A DNA stretch of 64,000 nucleotides from Sanguinoderma infundibulare (taxonomy: Eukaryota; Basidiomycota; Agaricomycetes; Polyporales; Polyporaceae). Positions within the stretch are counted from its first letter, which is position 1. Each line of letters starts with the position of its first letter. A program made the position numbers and the translations under genes. The notes below the pieces were generated by a model. It was not told the origin of the DNA. It saw only the letters and a list, made by a program, of their open reading frames with translations, and searched no databases. Shown one piece after another: positions 11,862 to 20,245 of the stretch. The stretch spans positions 124,001 to 188,000 of the forward strand of contig JAVLRN010000004.1 in NCBI GenBank assembly GCA_032821775.1, in the 5' to 3' direction.

Positions 11862-13806
11862 ATGTCGTACGTCGACTTGGGCATGTTGTTTCGGCTCACA
11901 CTACTCGTGGCCGCCATATTACTTTTCGAGCGACTGGCGTTGCGCAGGCGGCTGGCCCATCTCCCCCCGGGTCCCAAGCCTCTCCCCTTGATCGGAAACG
12001 CACTCGATGTCCCTAGGAAGCAGCTCGGCCGTGAATGCTCAGCTCTTACGCAGAAATATGGTGCGTTTCAGTTGCCGAGCTGCGCGTCTCTCCCGTTCAC
12101 GTTCTAAGCGGTCCGTAGGGGAGGTCGTGTACTTGAACGTCCTTGGACAGTCCATGGTCATACTCGGTTCTCTGCGCGCGGCGACTGACCTGCTGGACAA
12201 GCGATCAGCCAACTACTCGGACCGCCCGGTGTCGATCATGGTCGATCTGTACGTCACATCAACCGTCGTAGCGGATACGTACTGAGCGATTGTTGCAAGG
12301 GTCGGCTACTACGAGTGGATGTTCGTCCTGATGAGCTACGGTGCGAAATGGCGCCAACACCGCCGTGCTCTCCACCAAGTCATGCACTCGGAGGTCGTCG
12401 CGGACTACCAACCCATCCAGCTACATTCGGCACGGGGTCTGCTCCGGAGCGTCCTTCGTTCCCCGAGTGGACTGGCCTCGCACCTCAGGCTGTACGTATT
12501 GTCCGAAATCCCTCCTGCCGTGGACTGTTAGTGACGCTGTTGGCCGCGCTTGTATCAGCTCGTTCGTCGCGTCGGTGACGCGCGTGACGTACGGTATCGA
12601 CCTCTTGGAAGAGGATGACCGCTACTTCGAGATGGTGGAGCGGATCACCGACGTCGTCGAAGACATCGCGGTCCCTGGGCGTTACCCGGTTGAAGCTATC
12701 CCGTGGCTCCGCTTCCTCCCCGCGTGGATCCCGGGTGGGCGATTCAAGCGGTTTGCGGCGAATGCGAAGCGCGAAATGGACTTCGTTCGAGATACGCTTT
12801 TCGACACGGCAAAGACGGCCATCGTAAGTTCCTAGAAGCCTGATCATGAGAGTAGCAGACTGACACCGTCATAGGAGCAAGGAGTCGTCAAAGACTCGGT
12901 GATCACTCGGTTGTTGTACAATGGTGGCGACTACGCTACTGAAGACGTATGCAGGGGCTTGACAGCAACGATGTATGGTGGTACGTTTTCTTGACGCGCC
13001 ATTCCCCCGCTCGGATTTGATCTGATCATTTCCATCCCCTGACAGCTGCCGCTGACACGGTACTTCCCGCACTCGCATCTTCCGTCTTGCCGAACGTCCT
13101 ATGCTCATGCGGCACGGCCCATTCACAGACATACGCTACCATGCGCGCATTCTTCTTGGCTATGGCGCTACACCCCGAAGTACAGCGGAAGGCGCAAGCC
13201 GAGCTGGACAGCGTTCTCGGGCAGGATCGCCTCCCCGAGTTCTCGGACATCCAGTCGCTCCCGTACGTCCGAGCGATCGTCAAGGAAGTGATGCGTTGGC
13301 ACGTCGTCGCGCCCATCGCGGTGCCTCACCGCACCGTCGCCGATGACGAGTACAACGGTTACTTGATCCCCGGCGGCTCAACTATCTTCGTGAATGTTTG
13401 GTACTTCTACCTTTCCCAATCCAGACGCCTTCTTGCGCTGACCCTTCCGTACAGGGGCATCTCGCACGACCCGGAGATGTACCCTGATCCGGATAAATTC
13501 ATACCAGAACGGTTCCCCGACGCGAACGGACAGCTGGACGTCCACGACAAAGATCCTGGCAATTTCGTGTTCGGGTTCGGACGGAGGTCTGTTGATGAGC
13601 CGTTCTCTCGCGCGTCACTCGCCTGGGCCGACTAACCGAGTGCCATTCGCAGGATCTGTCCCGGGCGACACTTTGCCGAGGCGACGCTGCTCATCATGTG
13701 CGCTTCGGTTCTCAGTACGTTTGACATCAAACCGCCGGTAGACGAACACGGTGCATCCGTGCCGATTGCGTATAAGGCGATGACGGCGGACAAAATAGTG
13801 TCGTGA
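11862..13806 (+). CDS. Cytochrome P450 monooxygenase
   Basis: Nine exons: 11862..12060, 12119..12248, 12300..12491, 12559..12823, 12875..12980, 13046..13059, 13129..13400, 13455..13586 and 13653..13806, giving 487 aa, the usual length for a fungal microsomal P450. An N-terminal hydrophobic anchor (LFRLTLLVAAILLFERLAL) precedes the proline hinge LPPGPKPLPLIGNA. The I-helix oxygen-binding region is GAAADTTYAT, split by a 14-nt exon. The K-helix ExxR is KEVMRW (about E355, R358). The heme loop is FGFGRRICPGR with cysteine near residue 439, created by joining exons 8 and 9. All expected motifs are intact, so the enzyme is probably active; substrate is unknown. An upstream ATG at 11820 is in frame, but 11862 has the better context and places the anchor at the N-terminus. 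Element A is inserted just after the stop. Confidence 0.93.
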
Positions 13807-13819
13807 GTTCCTGGACATT

Positions 13820-13912
13820 GTAGAGTATACAACGACACTTGCAAGTTCGACGCCTATTAGGCGTCCCCTACCTGCAAGTCCCCGGGATAGGCGCCCGTAA
13901 GCACAGCCACAT
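13820..13912 (+). repeat. Element A left TIR (GTAGA end)
   Basis: Reads GTAGAGTATACAACGAC, then ACTTGCAAGT, a GACGCCTATTAGGCGTC hairpin and a second degenerate CTGCAAGT copy. It then continues with GGCGCC.. and GCACAGCCACAT, all matched in inverted orientation by 16010-16099. Confidence 0.85.
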
Positions 13913-14042
13913 CCCCGCCTCGTCTGACCCCCAAAGAGGCCTCTACCGTCCTCGTTGGGATCCCCGCCATTGCCCCGCATCCTGCTTGTCGGGCGGCCTC
14001 ACCCCAGACCATGACGAGCTCAAAAAAACAGGTAAGCGCTTC

Positions 14043-14130
14043 ACACAAAAAAAGGTCTCCCATGGGTTTGAACCCGTGCCACGCCATGTATATGACTAAC
14101 GACTAATCACATTATCCACTAGACCATCAG
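14043..14130 (-). other. tRNA-derived Pol III-like module, GTAGA end of element A
   Basis: On the minus strand the sequence contains TGGTCTAGTGG (A-box-like, as in the D-arm of tRNA-Glu/Asp) about 50 nt before GGGTTCAAACCC (B-box-like). It ends in a T-run (plus-strand A-run at about 14047-14053) suitable as a Pol III terminator. Acceptor arms do not pair, so this is not a functional tRNA gene. It points outward toward the left TIR. The module at the equivalent end of element B (19225-19312) has the same order of boxes and an even longer T-run. Confidence 0.55.
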
Positions 14131-14447
14131 TGCTCAACATCCGGTTAAAGTTTCGGCGCCATATAGCCTTGCTATGGCCTGCAAACTTGCAGGTACGTCC
14201 CTCCACGGGAGGACTTGCAAGTTGACTGACCCACCTCAGCGCAGGTTCCTCCTCGCGGTCGTCGTGTCCGGCATTCGCGCCCCCTTCCCGACGTCCGCGC
14301 ATCTCCCCTCCCCTTTCCGACGACGTTTCGTCCCAGTCCCTTGAACCTCTCTCCATTACCTTGGGTCCGCCTCTCGACATTGGCCCGGGTGCTCCCCTGT
14401 GGCCTCCACCGCCGCGACACTCGTTGTTGTCGTCATGTCCACTGGTG

Positions 14448-15480
14448 CTATGCCGAATCGCCCTGCATCCGCGCCAACGCGTCCTGTATATGCTCCAGGC
14501 GCAACGACGTCCACGCCTCCGGCGGCTCTGCGAACAGCGCACACACCAGCAGTGGCTGGTCCGCGTCGTACTCTGGGCTCTCCTCCCGCCACAGCCGCTT
14601 CGCATCGCCATCGCCGCCGCCCAGGTGCGCCTTGCGCTTCCCAAGCGAGGGCAAGCTGGAGCCGTGTGGCGCGGCGTCGCGCATGTACGCGTCCTCGAGC
14701 GACTTCTTGACCTCGAGGCCGGCGATCATCAGCGCGCGCACCGTCTCGAGTGTGAGGAAGCCAACGATATCGACCGTGTCGTTGCTGGTCTTGAAGTTGA
14801 GGGAGGAGGGCAGGTTGAGAAACTCCTTGAAACGCTTCGCCTTGCGGTATGTGAACGAGGCCGGCGGCAGTCGGAATAGTGCTGGGACAATTCGTGTGTC
14901 ATTTAGCGGGTCGCATTATCCGCTTCCTGTAGAAGATGGAAGATGGATATGTGGCATGAGGGATGGGAAGGGATGCGGGACATACTTTGAGTCGTTGGAT
15001 GGAGGCTTCATGAGCTTCAATGTCATCCTCGTCCTCCTCATCATCCGTCAGCAGGACATCGGAGAACATGGTCATGATCTCCCAGGGCAGCTTGATTGTG
15101 ATCTTCTGCGCCTTTGCAGTGAGCTTGTCTCTACCATTTGTAAGCTCGTGACACGAGGAGACCGACCGCGAGCATGTGCACCATCCGCGCCGTCCTCCAG
15201 CTGCTCGACCTCAACGCCCCCGCCCCCTCCGCCATCAGAGTCCTTTGCGTGCTTGCGGACGTCCTTCCATGAGAGATAGGACCAGAGACGGTTGACCTTC
15301 GCGCAGTCGTGGTGGACGAGGAAGATGAGGTCGTCGGCGGTGATATGCAGCGCACTCCGCTTCGCGGTCAGCACGCGTGCCTGTAGTATCTGCAGCAATA
15401 AACACTCTGTAAAGCACACATATGGACTCATGAGCTCAATAAGCTGGCTCCGGATGATAACCTCGACGAGACTGATGGTT
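14448..15480 (-). pseudogene. SPT3: SPT3 (SAGA subunit) 5'-truncated, broken copy
   Basis: Minus-strand translation gives SPT3 blocks in the right order: ISLVEVIIRSQLIELM; ALHITADDLIFLVHHDCAKV; NRLWSYLSWKDVRKHAKD; ITIKLPWEIMTMF; a DDEEDEDDIEAHEASIQRLK segment; MTHELSQHYSDCR; ASFTYRKAKRFKEFLN; VDIVGFLTLETVRALMIAGL; and the C-terminal LRLEHIQDALARMQGDSA with stop at 14450-14448. SPT3 is a histone-fold subunit of SAGA. Breaks: the family's N-terminal start is absent, a TAA interrupts the frame just before MTHEL, and a 1-nt frameshift lies between SDCR and ASFTYRK (about 14857-14863). An intron (starting GTATGTCC at about 14986) is retained, so it was copied as DNA and not via mRNA. It lies wholly inside element A. 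Confidence 0.82.
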
Positions 15481-15904
15481 GCCGGGTGCGCAGATTGGCT
15501 GCAGGAGATGACTTGAGGATGTGACTACTCGGGGCTAGACTTTTTGGGTTGAAGAGATGGCGACAGGATCCAGATTGAGTCATGGCCTAGGAAGCGTATG
15601 GTACCGAGCACAACCAGACGAGTGACAGTATAAGGGAGTGGGGAGGAGGGGAAAAGAGCGGTTGATGGTGGGCGGCAGGCGAAGGGGGATAGATGGCAGA
15701 TGGCAGGATAGGCGGCAGGCGGCGGGACGAGCGAGAAAGATGGCGGGGCAAGCGCTGCAAGAGCGCCTAGGCGGATAAGCGGTTGGGAGGCACGCGTTCG
15801 AACGGGACTGATGGCGGGAGACTTGCAAGTATGCGGGACAGATTCAGCCAGGCGCTGGCGCAAAATGTATATGAGTCTAAAAAAAGGACCACAGTCAAGT
15901 CCCA

Positions 15905-15985
15905 CATAGCTTACTTGTCAGAGCGCCTGGCTCATTTGTTGGGCCGGGGGTTCGAACCCCACTCGCACTTTGTTTTAGGTTGATT
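15905..15985 (+). other. tRNA-derived (Met-like) Pol III-like module, GAGCC end of element A
   Basis: Plus strand contains TAGCTTACTTGTCAGAGCG (D-arm-like), then CCTGG-CTCATTT as an anticodon stem and 7-nt loop reading CAT, then GGGGGTTCGAACCCC as a perfect T-arm, and a short TTTT at about 15972. The 5' and 3' acceptor strands do not pair, so it is tRNA-derived and not a live tRNA gene. It points outward to the right TIR. Element B has an analogous GGGGTTCGAACCC module at its own GAGCC end (18742-18815). Confidence 0.55.
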
Positions 15986-16009
15986 TTCTGGGCGCCACTC
16001 GTGAGAATG

Positions 16010-16099
16010 TGGCTGTGTTTTCCAGCGCCTGTGCCCAGCACTTGCAAGTGGGAGACGCCTAATAGGCGTCGAACTTGCAAGTGTCGTTGTATACGGCTC
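16010..16099 (-). repeat. Element A right TIR (GAGCC end)
   Basis: Inverted match to 13820-13912. The outermost pentamer differs (GAGCC when read inward), then GTATACAACGAC, ACTTGCAAGT, the GACGCC hairpin and a second complete ACTTGCAAGT. Confidence 0.85.
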
Positions 16100-16106
16100 G
16101 GACATT

Positions 16107-16810
16107 CGATGTTCCAAGTCCCGTCTGCGGCGCTGATGCGATGATGCCGTTTAGCCTTGCTGAAATGTACGACTATTCGATCAAGCCTAGGTCGGCTCGC
16201 GCAGAAAGGTTGATCCTCGAGGCTGCGGACGGCCGTTGAAGGGGAACGGGTGTTGGCTAAAACGATAGGCTTCGCAATTGCAACGGGTCGTGCCATCTTG
16301 TATGTATGATATGCGTCTGATTCAAGGAAGAGGGCGATTTGTTTCGTTTCAATGCATTCGGAGCATGTCGGGCGTCCGTTCTGCAAACGCTCACCGGCGC
16401 GGACAGAACAGACATTTCCGTTCGTCACGTACATCGGAGGTCCTTTCCCATCCACCCGTTCGCGTACCTGCCCGACTATCCTTCTGAAACAGCGCACCAG
16501 AGGATTAACGTGCGTCGTCTCCCATTTGGAGGCACACTGAGGACCATGGGGTTTGGGCAGAGCGAATAGGTGGATGCATGTTTGCCAGTGTTGGAAGAGC
16601 CTCGCCATTGGTGGCCACTGGTTGGCTGGTCCACGTGGCAACGTGTTCTCACGCCATTGTAGCCATCCATTGGGACTTGGCGGCGCAAGTCTGACTTTTA
16701 CCTGGTTGCGACTGCACCACGTAATGGTTTGCATCTAATAGTAAGTCCGCAATTTTATTCATGCTATGGCCTGAGCACTCCGATGTCGAATTCCTACCTC
16801 GTACTACTGG
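16107..16810. other. Unassigned sequence between element A and FB4 remnant
   Basis: About 700 bp. One long open frame crosses it on the minus strand, starting near 16734, but it runs on through the right TIR of element A and has no recognisable domain, so it is treated as chance. The junction at 16810/16811 is where FB2-like homology stops abruptly (inside the LDVKL segment), so the 3' part of FB4 was deleted or replaced here. Confidence 0.5.
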
Positions 16811-18378
16811 CAGCTTGACATCGAGCCGCTGTACTAGGTGCTTTTTGTTCTTGAGGAAGTTGCAGAGGATAAGAACTTGTTCGCGGGTGGTCGAATCGCG
16901 TAGGGTGGCATTGTGGTACTTGAACGAGGTCAGGTCTGGGAGCGCGTCCGGGTGGGAGTCGAGTGTTGTGAAGAGCTCGTTCAGTTGCCCGGACCGATGG
17001 AGTGTGAACGAGGTGAGAGCAGCGCAATTGCGGAAAATGAGTGGGAGGCCATCGTATTCGCCAGTAACAACGAGCTCGAGCTCCCGGAGGGCGAGAAACG
17101 AGGGGACGGGCCACTGGCGCATGATGTCGCCGGAGATCATGATGGTGAGATGGGACAAAGTACGGACGTTGGCGTCGAGTAAGGTGATGATGGCGCGGGC
17201 TTTCTCCTCCATGGCACCGACGAATGCGAATCCATTGACTTCCGGGCACTGGACTGCCCAAACCGTTTGTAGGGCTGAAAATTGGGCCAAAAGTGGGAGT
17301 GTTGCTTGAAAGATACTGAGAAGGGGATGATTAGAGACGGAGGGCAATCTGAAGGGATCAAAAAAGTTACGGTATGTGTAGCTCTGCCAAATATTCCCTT
17401 GATGTTGTTGCAAGCACATCGAATATGGCAGATGAGAGTTCGGGACAATGGCCGTCCCAGTGGAAGAAGCGAAGATTGGGAAGTGCTTCCAGCGCCGCAA
17501 TCAAACAACCTGAAGAACAGACGAGGCATGCACACCGTTGACGCCAATTCGACTCGGGGGAGCAAAGGTACATATGCGTCTCGGAGGTACAATCGTAAGT
17601 ATATCCAGATGCCGTAAGCACGGACGGTGAACTAAGAACTTCCTGACAACCCCCACCGGGGGGAACGATACCGCAACAGCTCAGGAGTCACGTTGTTTCG
17701 CCGCACCATCGTCCGCTCATACTCTGTGTGGACAGGGAATGTGTAGGACAGATCGACTCGCTTCCATAGCCCGAAGGTTGCTGTAACTTCATCAGTAATT
17801 CACACGAGTTCTGAATGTCTGGATATCTGGCGCTTAGGGCGCCTAAGAGGCCGAAAACACAGACATCGACCTACCGTGGGCCACCTACCCTTCGCAACGC
17901 CAGGGTTTGAGGTTCGGGAGGTATTATTGCTCTGGCGCAACCGTCTGGGAGAGCGCGGCCCACGCGCGGGACTGAAGAGCTTGTCGGTGCTTGCACATTG
18001 ACGCACAGCGATGACCAGCATTGCCGATGATGATGCCTGTTGTGCACCAGTTTCGTCGTCGTCGGGTGTTCGCAGGGGACATCCAAGCCATTGTGGGCCT
18101 CGTCAGACCTGTCGCTGCACCGTGCATTTCGGTTTCAAAATGTCTGATGGGGGGGTTTTGCACCTCTGACCTCTGACTTCTGACAGGTCTGAAATGGGTC
18201 TGAAAATATCTGAAAACATCTGAAAACGTCTGAAACATCTGTGTCAGACCTGTCAGAACTCCTGGGAATTTCTGATGAAGGTGAGAGAATACGGTCGAAA
18301 AAGCGGTGTCATGTGGCATTCTGGCGAGGAAGAGGCATGTCCGCTGTCGTCGGAGGGGAGAGAGCTGATGATGAGCCT
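16811..18378 (-). pseudogene. FB4: disrupted second copy of FB2
   Basis: Homologous to FB2 exons 1-3, for example TLPLLAQFSALQTVWAVQCP, TIMISGDIMRQWPVPSFLAL and ILCNFLKNKKHL. Defects: the start-codon region is deleted (FB2's MSTLPPEIW equivalent is missing at about 18380); element C interrupts exon 1 at 17787-18280; a deletion and frameshift lie near 17650-17670 at the end of exon 1; and homology ends at 16811, so the last third (including WEWL and the DxLAPG tail) is lost. It sits in the same divergent arrangement to FB5 as FB2 does to FB3, showing that the pair was duplicated as a unit. Confidence 0.85.
17787..18280. mobile_element. Element C: 494-bp MITE in FB4 exon 1
   Basis: Comparison with FB2 shows an insertion between the blocks GGTTGCTGTAA and GTGAGAGAATA. 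Ends are CTTCATCAGTAATTCACACG on the left and, reverse-complemented, CTTCATCAGAAATTCCCAGG on the right, with matching GAGTTCTGA further in, giving about 28 bp of imperfect TIR. The right third carries a short tandem array of TCTGAAAAC-type units (18182-18240). No coding capacity is visible. A target duplication is not evident. Confidence 0.75.
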
Positions 18379-18741
18379 CCATTGCTGATGATTCCAGTTC
18401 TACACGGCGTCGAATCCAGGGATGATTGGTAGAATGCGCCATCAGCAAAAGCGCAACCTGCCTGCAAGGCTCCACTAAGCGCTAGGGGGCTATGCTAGAT
18501 TTCGCAGGATCCGGCCCCACCGTGTAGGACTCTGTAGGAAGTCGTCGGATACGATGGAATGCTGGGAGCCGTCTACACAGGCTTTTGCAAGTGCGCGGTT
18601 TATTATACCGACCGCACTTGCAAGTGCGCGGGAAGATCCGGAGGGGGCTGGGCGGTGATGGCGCGCGGGGTAGACAGGGGCAACCGTCGCGCGATTGTCG
18701 GAGGTGCGCGATTGTCGGGTCGGGAAAGAAAAGACAATGGC

Positions 18742-18815
18742 AAAATCAGGGTTCGAACCCCTAGCAACACGAACCATCTTGTTTTGAACAGTACTCCAAT
18801 CCACTAGTCTATATA
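18742..18815 (-). other. tRNA-derived Pol III-like module, GAGCC end of element B
   Basis: Minus strand: TAGACTAGTGGATTGG (A-box-like) followed after about 35 nt by GCTAGGGGTTCGAACCCT (complete T-arm/B-box) and T-rich sequence. It is directed outward to the left end of element B. A 74-nt unit with unpaired acceptor arms, so it is treated as tRNA-derived. Confidence 0.5.
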
Positions 18816-19224
18816 CTCCTTAGGAGTAATACTATCATTTGCCCTATGTAGTGCGAGGACCCAGCATGAATCTCCGCCCAATGCCCAGATGGCGGCGCCC
18901 TGATGCAATTGCACACTCTGGAAAGTGTTGAATGAATTCTTTGTGCATATGTTCTCTATCAGATACCTTCCAGGGCTGAGCACTGCCGTGGACTTGCAAA
19001 TATTGGGGTCATCTGCAAGTACGACCCCACTGGGACTTCACGCACTTCTGGGACACTCCCGGAGGACGCTTGCATCAGGGGCGAGACGCTTGGCATCAGG
19101 GCGAGGCGCCTCCATCAGATGGGCTGTCACTTGAATCAGGCGGCGCAGTCACTTGCATCAGCGCGGGCGCGAGCATCGGGGCTGTAAGTATGTGTTATAT
19201 ACATTGTCCTCCCCAACAGGTGTA

Positions 19225-19312
19225 AGGAGCTGGTGGTGTAGTGGTAAAATGGGTTGTTAGTGAAGTGTTTGGTGGTCGTTGGTTCGAGTCTTGATGGTAG
19301 CATTTTTTTTTG
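19225..19312 (+). other. tRNA-derived Pol III-like module, GTAGA end of element B
   Basis: Plus strand: GGTGGTGTAGTGGTAAAATG (A-box-like), GGTTCGAGTCTTG (B-box-like) and a T9 run at about 19304-19312. Box order, the GTTAGT midpiece and the long T-run resemble the module at the GTAGA end of element A. It is directed outward to the right end of element B. Confidence 0.55.
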
Positions 19313-20245
19313 AATATTAATCAATTACCATTGTATCCGAAAAGATGTACAAGATGCGCTTATAGCAGGGCTATAAATACAAACTAGAGGAGGGGCCGGA
19401 GGAGAGGGGATAGGAGGAGGGAGTGGACCGGGACCGGCGGGCCGCGCACTTGCAAGTGCGGTCGGTATAATAAACCGCGCACTTGCAAAAGCGTGTGTAG
19501 ACTCTACATGCTGGAGGGTTCAGCCGTATACGAGTAATCATTGTAGAACCCTGTAATGCAGCCGCCGGGTGCTAGTAATTACTACAGAGCAATGTAGCTG
19601 TTGCGACAGATGCCATCAATCACTGCAAAGTGATGCAATCCGTCCTCGGCGTGCGGCCAATTATTGCAGAGCAATACTGCAGGTATAGCCTGGGAGATAT
19701 ACTTCGCAGATATTCAGTGCAGTAGGACCCGGGCGCACAAGAGAGATATGCGAGAGAGACTGAAAGGTTTCACAAGGGCGCATAGCCCATCCTTGCATAC
19801 ACTGTATCTACCCCATCGTCATCGTCATACTCGGCACCACGACCGCCACCATCTTGAGCAACGCCCATCTCATCACTGCTGCCCTGTCTCAAACGCAAGT
19901 TGCAAGCCACGATTTGGACGCGCGCTTGAGGATATTCACATGGCAGACACCCACTGGGGTAAGCGCACGCGACGCGTCTCTTAAAGCTTCCCCCAATGAC
20001 TTACTTCCCCACTCGTGTCTTGAACTTATACTTCCACTATCCTGCTTGCTTGTTCTATGCATTAGTACAGCCGCCATCCAACATGCTCAGTCACGGCCTC
20101 ATGCAGACCAACAGTGCAAGCCCAACACGACACGGTACTCCACTTCGCAAGCCTGGCGCAAACGTGCACAGCACAAAAGCACCTGCACCCGCATCCACCA
20201 TCACCAAGGCCTCGGCTCCTTCGAAATGTGAGTAAATCTTTCTTC

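Larger units (their letters stand above)
13820..16099. mobile_element. Element A: TIR element with captured SPT3 fragment
   Basis: A 2280-bp insertion flanked by a 7-bp direct repeat GGACATT (13813-13819 and 16100-16106). The left end reads GTAGA+GTATACAACGAC and the right end, reverse-complemented, GAGCC+GTATACAACGAC. The TIRs stay similar for about 85-90 bp. Inside each TIR the palindromes ACTTGCAAGT flank a hairpin GACGCCTA/TAGGCGTC. Inward of the TIRs lie two tRNA-derived modules facing outward, and the centre holds a disrupted SPT3 copy. No transposase was found, so it is non-autonomous. It lies in what should be the P450 3' untranslated region. The same architecture recurs in element B. 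The superfamily is not assigned: a 7-bp duplication is not a firm match to a family the author can name from sequence alone. Confidence 0.85.
18566..19507. mobile_element. Element B: 942-bp relative of element A
   Basis: Flanked by a 7-bp direct repeat ATGCTGG (18559-18565 and 19508-19514). The left end reads GAGCC+GTCTACACAGG and the right end, reverse-complemented, GTAGA+GTCTACACACG. The TIR (about 60 bp) then reads GCTTTTGCAAGTGCGCGG, TTTATTATACCGACCGCACT and TGCAAGTGCGCGG, which itself folds (TTGCAAGTGCG against CGCACTTGCAA). Two outward-facing tRNA-derived modules lie inside (18742-18815 minus, 19225-19312 plus). Around 19068-19170 there are about five degenerate direct repeats built on CTTGCATCAGG. 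It has no ORF of note. Compared with element A it lies in the opposite orientation, judged by the pentamers. Confidence 0.85.

Noticed and set aside
12485..13980. Open frames antisense to the P450
   Set aside because: Long only because of GC-rich codon bias; no motif, while the sense strand gives a complete P450.
15895..16734. A 280-codon open frame on the minus strand
   Set aside because: It crosses the right TIR of element A and its target duplication, has no recognisable domain, and no homologue among the duplicated copies.
5013..17309. Paired plus-strand open frames at 5013-5573 and 16761-17309
   Set aside because: Their similarity reflects the FB2/FB4 duplication on the other strand; no independent start or domain.
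14043..19312. Four tRNA-like units as functional tRNA genes
   Set aside because: T-arms are good, but acceptor stems do not pair and anticodon arms are weak or absent. Their fixed position near element ends fits tRNA-derived modules better.
13820..19507. Assigning elements A and B to a named superfamily (hAT, MULE, KDZ-type, PIF)
   Set aside because: No transposase was found, and a 7-bp target duplication with asymmetric pentamers does not clearly match the usual duplication length or ends of these groups. Only a database comparison could decide.
19525..19560. CAGCCGTATAC at 19530 as the end of a third A/B-type element
   Set aside because: It resembles the GAGCCGTATAC end, but no TTGCAAGT palindrome follows, no matching partner end was found, and no 7-bp duplication is visible.
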